Made by a program: the position numbers and the translations under genes
The notes under the pieces: generated by a model
Database searches by the model: none
Told to the model about the DNA's origin: nothing
Seen by the model: only the letters and a program-made list of their open reading frames with translations
In this document: piece by piece, positions 32,099 through 45,100 of the stretch
Position numbering within the stretch: the first letter of the stretch is position 1
Layout of the letters: each line of letters begins with the position of its first letter
Source: Enoplolaimus lenunculus
Taxonomy: Eukaryota; Nematoda; Enoplea; Enoplida; Thoracostomopsidae
Reading direction: 5' to 3'
Assembly (NCBI GenBank): GCA_030248215.1
Contig: JASANG010001428.1
Span: 23,833-87,832 of the forward strand
DNA: 64,000 bases

Positions 32099-34707
32099 AT
32101 GAATGCTCCTCCAGCTTTTGAATCGTTTTTATTGTTTGAAGGAGAGAAGAAGTATGTGTGGTACCGTTATACATATATTACCTGCGTCGCGGCTAAATGT
32201 CAGTTTGCACTAGGCAGTGTTTACTTATGCCTATGACTAAGCATATAGCCAAAAACGACCATATAAGAGGGCATGTTTAATTCATACTGGTGATGTTTCT
32301 TCCCAAAAAATGTAAGGAACGTAAAATAAAGCGGGGGGATCTGGAGTGGGTGAGCTGAACCGGGGGGGGGGGAGAAATCTGAAGTGAGGGTGGCTATAAA
32401 AAATCCACGGTTAGCAGCAAAAAATGAACCCAACGGCAACTTGTTGTGCTGCCTCCTCAGATTCGTATGTCTGGGCATTCGCTGGGTCGCGGCAGAGGGG
32501 GGCATCAACCGGGAGGTCCTCGGTACGCAACCGGGGGGAAATTTAGGAGTGGTTGGGGTTACTGAGTTTACAATAAAACGTCAGGGCACTAGTCAGTGTT
32601 TAGTTACGCCTACAAATAAGCACATAGTCAAAAACAACCATATAAATAATAGGCACAGATCAAATATATTAAGACATGTGATCAAGAGAACATGATATGT
32701 TTAATTCATTTTGATGAGGTTTTTTGTGGCAGGTTTTCTAAAACTCAAACAGTAATTCGGTAATGAAAATTATTTCAAATTTCGATTCCGGTTCTGGTCC
32801 CTGCAAAGAAATTCAATTCCTGTTCCGGCAAAGTTTTGTTTCTGTTGGAACCATGATATATAAATATTCGACATGCTAAACGACTAACATTTTTCTTTCC
32901 AGCAAGTCTTTTCGCAAACGCAATTGTTTCTAAAATAAAAAATATTGATTTACATACAAGTTATTTAAAGTTTTTATTGTTTAAAAATGTAAGCATATAT
33001 TGCCAGGGTGCTAAGTGGGACTAGATTATATCGGAATCAGAACAGCAAATTTATAACAGAATCGGAACTACAAATTGAAACTTTTTTGAATACAGCAGTG
33101 AAATTCTTACGGTAAAAAGAAAACTGTTTTGTTGAAAATAAAAACATTTGAACATTTGCCAAATAAAATGTCCCAAAAACATTGCTAGACAAGCCCATAA
33201 TAATTACGAGGAGACGAAATGTGGGAATATAGTAAAGTTCGTCATCAGTGACAATTTATTGCTGAATGTGTATTTTTGCTGAAGAATATGTATATTACCA
33301 GGTTACGCACTATACTTGAGTATATACATATTGCATTTCAGAATTACCATTGACAAAGACACAAAAGTGCCTAATTCAGCTATATTTGTTATCGCGAAAG
33401 AAGATCATACCATCGGAAATCTGTTGAAAAAGTAATGTCTTGCGTATTCGCAATAGAATAACACTAAATCATGCAGAATTAATATCATCACAATAGAAGT
33501 AAATGTTTTTGATGGCTAGAAAGATTTATTAATGTTAATAATCAGTTTGCCCCAATTCAAAATGTAGATGGATGTAAAAATGTTAGAGTCACAATAGTGG
33601 ATGTAAAAATGTTAGAGTCACAATAGTGGATGTAAATATGTAAGTCACAATACTTCCATGATTGACAGTCTTCGCTGGGACATTGCACATATGTAGACGT
33701 TTTGCACATGGGCACTTGCTTTATCACGAGATAAAATGACATCAAAACTGTATGTAGATTTATAGTCTGGCGTTGATGATATCTGTAATCTTTCAGTTAC
33801 CAGCAACACAGCATATTTTCATCATGTTGTATTAGCTGTATTTAATGAGTGTTAATTCTGATTTGTCAGCTTTTACACTTTATGTTTGTTCTGTTTCAGC
33901 CAATTAATGAAAGACCCTCAAGTGTTGTTTTCGGGCTACAAAGTGCCACATCCGCTTGAACATAAAGTTATCCTACGTGTACAGACGACACCTGATTATT
34001 CACCTGTCGAGGCGTTGTGCAATGCGATTACCGATTTGATGGCAGAATTTTCGCTTTTGGAAGAACGATTTAAGGTGAGATCAATGGTTGTGCGAGATCA
34101 TCGCATTCAACCGTGCTTGAAAGATGGGCGTTTGAATCGGGTACCATTTTGAACAGGGTGCGGCCAATTTTAAATAAGTCGCCGCTCTTTAAGTATAGCA
34201 CAACCACGAATTTTCGGGTCTGCAGTGCAGAATATATCGTTTTTGATAGAATATGATTTGGATTTATGCATATTCGATTCTACAGAATTAACCAAGTAGA
34301 CTTTGTGACGAACCGGTTCTAACCAAAGTTTTTAGGTGTTTGGATTTAAAAATGAGTTCCTAAACAGTTTCAAACGAGTAATCGATTTTGAACTCAACCA
34401 GTAGTTGGCATTATAATTATCAACTTTAGTTGAGCGAATAAATTTTTTATTTTTTGAAGTATCTCGCTTAAATAACGCGTCTCACTAACCTGCCCAGCGC
34501 GTGATAATGGCACATAGTACGATTTTTATATTCCTAACAGCATTATTTCTTTCAATTTTACAAATAATATATACCGTATATTATTTGTAACAGTATTAAT
34601 AATTGTACCACAGTGATGAGAGCCTCGCTTATATGTCAGTGTTAGGTTACTCACGAGTCTTGTGCTTGTAGGAGGCAATCAAAGAGCGACAAGAAACAGA
34701 TATGTGA
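32099..34707 (+). CDS. rpb-11: RNA polymerase II subunit RPB11 (POLR2J type), 4 exons
   Basis: The exons are 32099-32151, 33342-33431, 33900-34074 and 34672-34707, 354 nt in total, giving 117 aa plus a stop, the usual length of animal RPB11. The protein opens [18 protein letters not shown]. The alpha-like dimerisation core follows with [29 protein letters not shown] and [17 protein letters not shown], and the last exon adds [11 protein letters not shown]. All introns have GT-AG borders and phases that fit (2, 2, 0). RPB11 pairs with RPB3 in the assembly platform of nuclear RNA polymerase II. The TGTAG acceptor at 34671 chosen for exon 4 restores the family's C-terminal AIK-type ending; reading through the exon 3 donor would give an unrelated tail. 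Intron 1 holds MITE and direct-repeat sequence. The symbol follows family naming. Confidence 0.96.
32221..32720. repeat. Direct repeats inside RPB11 intron 1
   Basis: Bases about 32221-32290 and 32603-32720 share TTA-TTACGCCTA, AAGCACATAGTCAAAAAC, ACCATATAA and ATGTTTAATTCAT phrases, about 380 bp apart. Between them is a G-rich part with an 11-G run at 32362-32372 and a CGCTGGGTCGCGGCAGAGG phrase. Their nature is unknown; they could be the ends of a deleted element. Confidence 0.5.
33571..33657. repeat. 29-bp tandem repeat, three copies, in RPB11 intron 2
   Basis: The units start at 33571, 33600 and 33629, each GATGTAAAAATGTTAGAGTC plus ACAATAGTG; the third is shortened and altered (GATGTAAATATGTAAGTC). 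The minus-strand frame through it is not a gene. Confidence 0.85.
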
Positions 34708-35013
34708 TTTTCGGCCACTTGGTTTTTATCGCTGGTGCTGCATTGGACAGGATATGTTGCATAGTTGATTTTGTGTTACGTACGCGAAGGTTGAATGTCC
34801 TAGTACGGGGCTATGAGTACCAAATTGAAATGCTGCATTCAAATCGAAGGTGCATTTTGATATCCTGCTGTGGAAATCTGCGCACAAATAGTTGATATAA
34901 ACACAAAATAGACATAATAATCTGCTGTTTGTGTATAAAATTGTTTATAAATCGTAACTGAGGTGGCAATGGCAAAACTAAGTCAGTTTTTGACTAGAAT
35001 CTGCGTATAACTC

Positions 35014-35019
35014 AATAAA
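35014..35019 (+). terminator. Candidate poly(A) signal of RPB11
   Basis: This AATAAA lies about 307 bases after the RPB11 stop codon, the first clear match that I noticed. Use in vivo is inferred only. Confidence 0.4.
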
Positions 35020-35251
35020 AAGTTCTGGGAAGTATATTATTATTATTATCAGGTGTCTAACACCAATTACCCGTTGATGGTAGGTCTTGTCACTTTCGAA
35101 CAAATTTGATTGGAGACTGTTTATTTTGCACTTGATGTTCCCTGCAGCTGTTCGGATTTAGAGAATCGAGGCAGCTGTCACACTTGCGATAAATACTCCA
35201 CATACATAGTTGATGATACGGTTACTACTTGCTAAATTTAATATTTAAATA

Positions 35252-35749
35252 TTATGTATTGGAGTATGTACTTGATATTAGGCTCCGGCTGGATTGGTGT
35301 GTTTGGCTCTGGTAGTTTTTTTGATGTGCCGTCGCGTTAATGTCTCCAAAATCTTTGATATTACGAGTTTTAGCGCAAATATTTAATATTTTATTTGCCT
35401 CATTCCCAATATAAGGCATGCTTTTCATTAGGGGATTAAATAGTTGAAACTGTGCATTGTTGTAACATGTTTTTTGAAAACGAACTGAAAATGATCGAAT
35501 TCGTGACAAAACCCGGTATATTCTGGCATGATGTACAGTGGCCCAGGGTTTTTTCGTTCGCAATGGGCATTTTACTGCCCAAAAATATACTTTTAATGGG
35601 CAATTTACAGCGATGTCCGCGTTTACAAACTTAGAAAGTTCGCTTCTTGTAACATATGTACGTGTGAGAATTGCAGCCAAGCGAGGAAAGTTTTCGACTA
35701 CTTTGTGCAAGAAAGTGAGGCTATATAATACAAGACCATCAATTTTCAA
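35252..35749 (-). CDS. Unrecognised 165-codon open frame
   Basis: This is the longest frame in the RPB11 to SUV4-20 interval (165 codons). The product is basic in places, with repeated VKCPL/VNCPL-type wording around its middle. I recognise no domain, signal peptide or convincing membrane segment. Part of it comes from a short imperfect repeat (GGGCATTTTACTGCCC and TAATGGGCAATTTAC at about 35565-35610). It may be chance, an eroded transposon gene or a real exon. Confidence 0.2.
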   Translation of the reverse strand: MKIDGLVLYSLTFLHKVVENFPRLAAILTRTYVTRSELSKFVNADIAVNCPLKVYFWAVKCPLRTKKPWATVHHARIYRVLSRIRSFSVRFQKTCYNNAQFQLFNPLMKSMPYIGNEANKILNICAKTRNIKDFGDINATAHQKNYQSQTHQSSRSLISSTYSNT

Positions 35750-35929
35750 AGCGGAAATAATTGTCTATATAATATGCTGAAACCATTGAGCGTTTTGTTA
35801 TGAAAAGTACATTTTTTGTGTACAAATGCTCCGGGTTTCATAATACTTTTGTTAAATAAATTTTGATAAATTGTATTTGTTTTGCTCTAATCGTTATAAA
35901 GCATCAAACTCGAGCTGATATAGCAGCAT

Positions 35930-36340
35930 CTGTTTCAGTGGTTTAGTCTTTGTTGCAGGGTACCATAGTGCCTACGGCTCCATTACGATTTTTGCCGGAG
36001 CTTCCGACAATTTCCGCAGTAAAATTTTGCAAAATTTATCTGTTTAGTTTGTTTCGTTTTACTTTTGTCACAATTTAAAAACCATGGTGTTCAGAAAAGA
36101 ATTCCGAAATTTCGCAGAAAATTAGCGTAAAACCAAACAACTTAACAACGTATTGCAGATATTGGCTAAAATTAACGATTAACTGCCATCGTTCACTTCC
36201 GACTGTGGTCTTTTTTCACATCCCGTTGCACCCTACATGGTACAACCGGAGCTTTGCCTTCGACTGCGTCAGAAAAACGACGTCTGGCTCCTGTAAAATT
36301 TCTACTTGTAGGTTCCGGCAATTTGGGTAATAAAATTGTT
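35930..36340. mobile_element. CCGGAGCTTCCG-family MITE fragments
   Basis: Two eroded units appear. One is at about 35955-36240: TTTGCCGGAGCTTCCG, AAATTTTGCAAAATTTATCT, and an end of CCCGTTGCACCCTA. A second starts around 36240 with ACAACCGGAGC. Both resemble 58512-58830 and 61743-61865. The boundaries are rough. Confidence 0.5.
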
Positions 36341-36374
36341 TTATCAACAAAATTTTGAGTCGCTGTGTGTGGTT

Positions 36375-36644
36375 TTAACCCTTCTCACATTGAGTTGCCT
36401 GTAGGCAACTCAGCACAGTGTATATACGTTAAATAGTATATATCGCACCGTTTTAACAATTGCAACACGTATACATAGTACTAAATCACCACAAGACGTG
36501 AGAGCCCCCTCGGGATTCGAGCGTCAAGCTCCTATAGCTGAGTGGTGATGGTATACGCCTCCCACTCCAGTCACTGGAGTTCGAATCCTAGCATAAAAGT
36601 AGGTCTCAGGGGAAATAGAAAATATTCATGTGAGAAAGGGTTAA
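36375..36644 (+). mobile_element. piggyBac-like MITE with tRNA-like core, copy 2
   Basis: The ends are TTAACCCTTCTCACATTGAG and ATTCATGTGAGAAAGGGTTAA (shortened here to GTGAGAAAGGGTTAA). On the plus strand 36529-36600 reads GCTCCTATAGCTGAGTGGTG (A-box-like), an anticodon-loop-like CCTCCCACTCC, and GGAGTTCGAATCC (B-box-like). The acceptor and T stems no longer pair cleanly. It is the best preserved B box among the three copies. Confidence 0.78.
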
Positions 36645-37157
36645 GCGAAAAATTTTCAGTTTACTATCTTTAACTATTGGTCGCTGTTACAGAAAAATTT
36701 TCGTTATTTTACAGGAACAAGCATATTCAAAGTTTTTGGCAAATTCTCACACTATCGAGTTAAAATATATCATTACCTTATGTCGTTTCACCTCCGGTTC
36801 CGGTAAATTTTGTTGCCCTTCGACTATAGAGTTTCGCCTTCGGCTGCAGTTAAGGCGATGTACATTTTGACTCTTGGAACACCTTGAGCTACATTTTAGA
36901 CCTGTAGGAAAATTTATCAAGTTTGTGCTGTGACCTTTAAACAAATGCCCAGATTCATGTAACATTTATTGTTGCTTGAATTCAAAGCGTGTTCTGGTTC
37001 AAGTGAATTTCTGATGTTTTGAGATAGACGATACTGTCTTAAACTCAAGTTAGAAGGAGGTGTAAGAGCAACCACAACGTCCCTTGTAGGGACTTGAAAT
37101 TACATTGCTTCATACAATGTGAAAGACTTAAATTTTACGTTTTATAGGTATATATGA

Positions 37158-38127
37158 CAGGGTGCAAGCGGATACCAAAAATTGATTGAGCCGGATAATC
37201 TAATACCCGGCAGGAGCCGGATAATGAATTCAAATCTAATACTAGATTGCAACCAAAACATGACAAAGTTTAACATCTCACACCGATGCATTTTTAACAC
37301 TTTAACAACGACCCCTTTATACTGTTCTATGTTTTTGTAGCGTTACATTCAGTTGCAATATTAATCTGGTTTTCCGTAGGTACTATTAAACAGTGATGGC
37401 TAAGATCAGGGATCGGAGTTTCAGTTTCGGCAAGTCTCGATATTTGGCATTGGCAGGTCTCGGTTTCTTGAGTTTCGGCTGAGCCTAAACTTCAGCGGAA
37501 AATGGGTCTATAACTAAGTCTAAGCCTAAGCGAAAATAATATCCTTAATCCGAGCCAGGGTTGGGTGGAGACCGGCTATGAAGTGTCTCGGTCAACTTTC
37601 GGTCATCATCGAAGAAAATAAAATTTTCATAAATTATTTTTAATGCTGTTTTCATAGTTTTTAGTGTGTTGTCGGATTATCTGGTAATAATTAATATTGC
37701 GTAACTATGAAATTTCAAGCTTTAGAGTAATTTTTTTGCTTGGCTTAGGCTTAGGAATATGCTTATAAAACTGTTCCGCCGTTGTGCTTTACATTGGCCG
37801 CCTTAGGAATAATTGAAATATGCTGATACATATTCTGTTACGCCCTTAGAATTACACTCGTCATCTTTATCTGGTTTTCCATCGTTATTCTTATTGTAAC
37901 CCAATAATGATTGTGAACGTACACGGTCACCTGCAAACACTTACATTACATGTGTGACAGAAAAAATATGTAAAAGTAAAGTCAGTCAGTTCGATAGTAC
38001 TTAGCATAAATATGAATGATGGTACGTATAATTTTTTTGAAGTTTTTTTAAAAGCAATATTCGGCAAGTTAAAATACCGGAGCCAGATATCGATTTTTGC
38101 CAGAGCCGGATATCAGGTTGCACCCAG
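37158..38127. mobile_element. 970-bp hAT-like non-autonomous element with exact 8-bp duplication
   Basis: It begins CAGGGTGCAAGCGGATACC and ends GGATATCAGGTTGCACCCAG. The direct repeat ATATATGA flanks it exactly at 37150-37157 and 38128-38135. The body contains nested pieces: a GTCTCGGTTTCTTGAGTTTC unit at about 37400-37490, GCCTAAGCC words at 37515-37545, and a CAGGGTTGGGTGGAGACCGG unit at about 37555. No transposase frame is present. It lies 468 bp upstream of the SUV4-20 start codon. Confidence 0.88.
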
Positions 38128-38602
38128 ATATATGAATGCAATTTTCAGATGTGCTTGTTTTTACGTTTTTAGGTATAGATAGTGCAATTTTTAGATGTGC
38201 TTGTACAGCGTAGAACACACGACGACTTTGTGAGTAAGAAAATATAATGGAACTATAAAATGCCTTAGCAAATAGTCATTGTTAATACGGTTTTGTTACT
38301 TTCCGGGGGAGATTTTTTGTTGGGGTGTAGGGATTCCTTGGAACTGTGCAAACAACATTGGGCCTTCCAGTATTGACGGCGTGATAAAACGTTGGATAGT
38401 GTGTATTACGTGAAGCGTTTTGCTCTTTGTATGAGCAACAAGTACCAAACTCGGTCGCATATTCCATTTAATATCATTGTCCAACAATACCGGCACGTTT
38501 GTAATCACACGTAGGCACTATTGTGCAGTTTCCTTTTGTATTGTCACTGCCACGTTATATACGTAAAAGTCAAAAAGTAATCGAGAGTGCAGTGGTGAAA
38601 AT

Positions 38603-41600
38603 ATGGCGTCGTCAATTTCATTATGTAATATGACTCCGGAAGAGTTGTGCGAAAACGACGACTTGGCAACTGCAGTGATTATTGATGTGTATCTTGGATT
38701 TCAAACTCACAAAATGAATTTGAAGTAAGACCAATTTTTGGGACCACAACCAATCATGTGTAGTGTGTAGATTCTTAAATTTGGCATATTAAATATATAT
38801 TTGTATCATGGTTCAACTGGATACCAGGAATATCGAAGCCAGATATCCGGTTGAACTCTAACTTGTATGTAGGTAATAGTTTTGAAAACCTTGGGTAATA
38901 ATTTTGAAAATTTTGTTTTAGCCCTGTCCACGGCACATTATGACCACAGGTTTAGTCAAATCAAATTTGCTCTAAGTTACTCGCTACATTGGCTTAACTT
39001 TTCGGGGTTTCTGCGTAATTCGCTAAAGGTCAAAATTGAAAAAATGAAAATCCGTCCATAGTTTTCAGTCACTTTATCATATATACTATTTTATTTGACA
39101 CGATTATTGCTTGAAGACTGTTTGTTTAAATATTTGTGTGTTCTGTTTGATATTTTCAGTCATCGCCCGGTTCCTCGACGAATGCTGCCGTATTATCAAG
39201 CGGTTCTTGAAAGGTTCACAACTGATATGGATTATGAGGCAGCGTTTCAAGCACTTGTCGCAACCGAAATATGCTCTCAGTATCATGTGAAAACACGCAA
39301 GCAGCAAATTGCATTTCAATGGCATGTAAGTGTTGCGTTATGCTTTTTGCTAACTTTAAGATGTCATTCGGCGCTTCGGTGAATAATTTCGCACGTAGCT
39401 GCCCGCTTACTACGTAATTAAAGCCAGTTTAACGTTATTACAATGTATTGGAGCGTGCTCGAAGTGTTGATTGCAATTGCTACAATGAGAAATTACATAC
39501 CGTCGTGTTTTTACGGATATATCGTTTACAATTTGTTAATTTTTAAAGATATATCGCTATTTGCAAGTTCTTGACCCTCGTTCTGGTTTTCACATTGAAC
39601 GGTGCAGCCGGTATAGTCTTGAAGGTCACATGGGTGCCAAAATCGTGTCTGATGCCTTTTGGTAAGTGTTTGGAGTACTTTTTATACTTTTCTGTTCGAC
39701 AATCCCTGCAAATTTCTTGAAAAATTCAAGGTTTATATATATTTTAACGTATTCGTCGTCATAAAGTATCTAATGTTTGTGGATATTGTACACCGTGTTG
39801 TCAAATTGGCGATGGCGAGCACCATATAAGTACTAGACTGTGGTGGAAGATCCGCAACGCAATGCCAACACTCTTTTAAGCTCTATTTCTCCCTTGTTCA
39901 GCCATCTATCAAAATTTTATTTTGACTAGAACCCTTTGTTGTTAAAACAGCAACCTTTGGTGTACTTTGCATAGTTTCAAGTATTGTATGTAAAACCATG
40001 ACTTGTTTACCGAGCAATGGCTGAGGCAACTTAAGCATTTACTGTAGATTAATTTAGAAATTCATTATGGCATCTATTCAGAGTGTAACTGGTATTGAAA
40101 CCAGAAATGGAACCGAAAACTAAAAATATTTCTAGTTTTGCTACGTACTTTTACCGGAATTTTGGTGGCATTCTTGTGCTTATGTTTCCATAATCTGTTC
40201 ATTATTCGTAATCATTTGAATATTGGAAACTTTTTCTTTAAGAAATTTTATTTCGAAACGAATGCTTTTGTAATTAGTTGAATTGTGTTAATAAACTGTT
40301 ACTGATGTGTTTTCGCAAAACTTAGTGATGAAATAGCTGAAAATTTGTTTAAGTCTTTGGCAACTTTTCTACAAAGTCCAATTATAATTCTCGGTGACGA
40401 ACATTCTTCCAAACTCATGTTCCAGTTCCTGCAAAGAAATTCAATTCCTGTTCCGACAAAATTTAGTTCCTGTTGGAACCCTGATAGATATATATGTATG
40501 ACCAGTCATATTGGGCGTAACAGTATATATCAGAATATTCCTGTTCCTAAGCCTGCCTAAACTTCAGCGTAAAAATAGGTATAACTAAGCCTAAGCCTCT
40601 GTAAATTTTTGGTAATCACCACAAACTAAATTATTTCTAATGCTTTGTTCGTGGGTTTTTTGTGTTTTCATAGTCTTTTGGATGTTTTCAGAATGTCTGC
40701 TAATAATTGTTGCGTAACTATGAAACTTCATTAGATTCATAGCGAGTTTTTATTCATCAGGCATCGCGTACTTTAACAATATTAACGTATACTTTTTACA
40801 GATTTACCAGCATTTCCTGAATCGTCGACTTTTAGTCTGGGTTCAGAACCACCGAGACTCAAACAACAGAGACCTGCCAAATACCGATAGTCTCATCTCT
40901 GATTCTTGCCACCTCTATTTTATAGCTACTAGGAAAACTGAATGCCCTTAAGACTTGCGGAGTAGGGTCGTTGTTAAGCACTTCGGATACCTTAGCCTAT
41001 TTAAGAAAGAATTGTAAGCTACGTTCTGATATTTGAATGCCATTTCGTATTAGGTTTGAATCAACTATCCGGCTCCGGCTATATATTAGAGTACCTGGCT
41101 TCGGCATTTTTGGTATCCGTTAGGGATGTGCCGATTCCAAAATTTTTGCCGATGCCGATGCCGAGCTTTATTTTGAAATTTTGCCAATACCGAACCGATG
41201 CCGATTCCGACTTTAGTACACCATGCTTAATAAACAGATAGGATACTACATTACATCACTATATGAAGACTTAAACCCTAACCATCATAAACGATTGGAA
41301 TTTTATAAGAACGGTTCATTTCAATTAATTTTTCCCAACACAAACGCAAAAGAGATATCAGTTTTTCTCACCAGGCACCCAGATATGCGCCCAGAAATGA
41401 AACTGATAGCATTCCAAATGACTGCTACGTATGTCCAAAAAGTATCGGCAAAGAATCGGGAGTTTTTTGCAGCACCGATGCCGATATTCACGAAAAGTGC
41501 CGAGTATTAACGGTGCCTAATATGCCGATGCCGATTATTCGGCACGTCCCTACTGTTCGGTCGCACCCTAATTTATATAACGAACACTCTGTATATTTGT

Positions 41601-42161
41601 TATATGTATTTTGAGGTGTAAAAACGACCGCATTGAAATGCTGATTGGCTGTATCGGTGAACTTAGCGAAACTGAAGAGTATCAACTGTTGAAACCTGGC
41701 AAAAATGATTTTAGCGTTATGTATAGTTGTCGTAAAGATTGTGCACAACTTTGGCTTGGACCTAGCGCGTACATTAATCATGATTGCCGGCCGAATTGTA
41801 AAGTGAGTTACGGGAGTTCGTAACCTCTAAGAATCTAACAAATTTACACTTAAATTTTAAACGGGACATTTAAATGTGAGCGGATAGCTGATAGTACAAA
41901 AAAGTGTACAAGTTGTTGGAAAGTGTGTGCTATGTTTCGATCATCACTACAAATCCGTGGTTCGAATGTTGTACTACATTATCTCGCAGTTGTACCTATA
42001 CGTTTGAACTATTGTTTTATTTAGTTTGTCGCAACAAGCCGAAATACAGCATGCATTCAGGTGATTCGTGACATGGAACCGGGTGATGAAATAACATGCA
42101 ATTATGGTGATGATTTTTTCGGCGATATGAACTGCAATTGTGAATGTGTCACTTGTGAACG
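38603..42161 (+). CDS. Catalytic exons 1-5 of the SUV4-20 gene
   Basis: The first five exons encode the compact SET-domain enzyme. Exon 4 carries the catalytic core with the NHDCRPNC knot motif; exon 5 has the GDDFFG turn and the zinc-binding CxCxxC-type post-SET. Expected substrate-binding aromatics are present in the YGDDFF region, and no core residue appears lost. The start ATG at 38603 gives [16 protein letters not shown]; the inner Met, nine residues later, is also possible. Intron 3 is the longest at 1954 bp and is filled with MITEs. Confidence 0.95.
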
Positions 42162-45100
42162 GTAGGTAATATATACCGGTAGAACTATAAGCAACATTGT
42201 GTACTGTTAACAATCTGTGCGGCAGTTGGCTGCTAAGTTGTGTGCATATTGTTCATTTATAAATAATGTTTCATTTTTAACTTTTTGCCGAATCGAAAAT
42301 TTGAGGTTACGTGGCTGGTTTCGTTAAAAGTGTGCAAACTTCGCAAATGTTCATTAGCATGACGGCCGCAAATGTCTATTAGCGTGACGGCCATTTAAAA
42401 GTATGGTAAATTACATAATTTGCAATACTTGTTTACGTAATGCATATGGCCAAGGGTGAGGATAGTGGGCATATATCCGTGCCAGAAATTTGTGAGTAGT
42501 ACCTGCTGGTTCAGACGTCCAAACCATGTAATCATGCTCACACATGAGGCGAAATCCTGATTGCACTCGTTACGTGTCATACATATGAATGATTTGAGTG
42601 TTACAGACGCCAGACGGGTGCCTTTGTTCGCTTGGGGAATCACACAGAAAACGCCGATTCTACAACAACTACTACTACAACAGATAGGGCAATGCGATCT
42701 GTGGAGCCGGATGCAGGCGAAAATAATAATTCTGGTGATGGTGTTGTGATCGATGATGATAACAACACTGAAAATCAGTCACGTGACGCGTATAAGTTGC
42801 GCGAAACAGACTATCGCCTGTTGAGAACCCAGTCAGTCGTGAATGCGCTTGCTGCGATGTCTACTGATGATGAAGAAGGTATGGTTTTGTATCTGTCATG
42901 CTTTTTTGCAAGGAGCAAGGGATATTTGTTATGAAAATCTATCTGGTATTTGGTTTTTTCTAAATTCGTAAAACCATCCATATTTAAAACTTGCAGTTGT
43001 GCGTTAGCGCGGCAAAAACTTGCATGTACAAATTACCGCTGCGACTTCCGGTGAGCAAACCTTACACGCGCAAATATGCAGTGGTGGTACGGCATGTTCT
43101 TTAGGCAGAAACTTAACGCATGCTGGCATTTCGCTAGGGAAACGCATCTCGTCGCTCGGCCAAATTTCCTACTTGAAAAATCCCCCATTGCTCAGTTCAC
43201 CTCACTTGAAACAGCTCCCATGTTTAGCACGGTGCGACCGGATATCAGTATCCGGCTTTGCCAAAAATCTCGACAAACCTGCTCCGATATTCGAACTTGC
43301 CGGATGTTTTTTAACGTTCTTTAAGCATTGTGTATTAAAATTGGAATCGGCATCGGCAAAATTTGAAAATAACAAGTGTCGCGGGAAAATTTTTGTTCGA
43401 AATAATGTACCGCCTTTTAGGGTGGCACCGAACCCACGATCTGACCGATTATAATTACGAATCCGTTACGATTTTTCCCATTCTGAGTCCGAACATTGAC
43501 TTGTAAAATTACTTTATTAACGTAAAGGTATAATATTGTATCAAATTCTAACTGTAGCCGCTTGACATGCCGGATTAGCAAACCTAATCTTATGCATAAA
43601 TCGTAGCATTTGTGTGTTTGCCTATATGTCGATCAAAGCTTTTGTTAATATTAATAGTTTAGATTAATCGAATCAAGAGTGGATGATCACTCTGTAACAA
43701 GGATGTGCTACTACCGAAATCTGTGTGGTGCAAAATGTACCACCGGGCGTTAAGTTTTTAGCCGGCCCCCCTTATTTAGGTTGGTTTCTATCACATGCAA
43801 TACCCCTAAACTAAACTATAAGCGGAGTATTTTTGATGCCGTATACATACAGTGCCATGGTTCGCGCAAGTTACAACCCTCCTAAATAAGGGGGTAGGCC
43901 AAAAACGCAGCGCGTGCCCGGGTACATTCTTTCCTACACAGAATGTGCTCGGTTGCATACTCTTGTTGAAGTACGTATAACTCTTTCAGTATGGCGTTTA
44001 GAATTTGCGCAGCCAATAACTGCCTTAGCTGTGTCTGCTTATGTATATATTCATTAAGCGAAGTGAAACTCCGAGCGAAGATCATAGTTTCGGGAAGCAT
44101 ATTATGTTTTGTGCTTGCGGGTCGAAAGGTGGATGTCCCTCCGAAAAGAATCTTAGGAACCGCTGAACCGATTTTGACAAACTTGTTTTTGGTTGAACCC
44201 ATAAATGAATGTTAGTTTGTAACTAATTTGTATATTAGCTTAATTGCTTAAGTGTATTGGAGCTTCGCTCAATATATGTAGTTCCACTACGGCTGGTATA
44301 GTTACGTGAGTTGTGCTAGTGAAATTTGAAATAGTGTGGATTTTGTTTGGGTTGAGTCTGGACAAGTGGTAGTTCTACGACCGGGCTGTGTTCCAGTGCA
44401 GCTAGTGTTTTTAAGTATGCATTCGTTGACTTAAAAGAGTAGTTCGATATAGAGAATGAGAAACAGTTTAGTGTCTAATATTAAAAGCTTTCAGATTGTC
44501 GTGCCGCGCCAAATGGTTTTATGTCCACTCATAAAGACGCAGCAAAGAAAAACGTCATTCTTGCTGGAAGCTCCAAACCAATGATTATTGCGAGCAGACG
44601 TAAATCGAAAAGCGGTACGTGAGTGTAGAAATAATGTTGCTTGAGCTCATTAAAGCGGCACACTAAAATTTGTATTAATATTCTGAAGTGAGAATCAAAG
44701 CTGTAAAACATCAAGGAAAATAGATATCGCAGGTGCTTGCTATGCAGTTATAGAGAACACAAAAATATATTAAAAATTTCGGCTTTCGTGTTAGCGCCTT
44801 TTCCCGCGAAAATTAAATTTCTGTTCCAGCTTGCAAAACGCCCTGTAATGAAAATTATTCAGAATACGTTTTCTGTTTCTGTTTTATTTTAAATTTATAT
44901 TCCTGGTTTATTTTGAATTTATATTCTTGTTTCTGGTCATGTAAATCAATTGCTGTTGCGGTAAAATGTTGTTCTCGTTGAATAGGTTCAGGTTTAGATA
45001 ATAATTCAATTTAATTAAAACCATTCTGGAAGCAGCTGCAACACATAATCTTTGACGGTTTTAAGGTCGCCATATGTCGAACGGTCGGTATTACTTTTCG

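Noticed and set aside
34075-34152. RPB11 ending by read-through at 34152
   Set aside because: The read-through tail is unlike the family, while a GTGAGA donor at 34075 and an exon at 34672-34707 restore the conserved C terminus and a 117-aa length.
41223-41510. Protein encoded by the TAGGGATGTGCCGAT element
   Set aside because: The frame is open in one copy but disrupted in the other full copy, and no transposase motif is visible.
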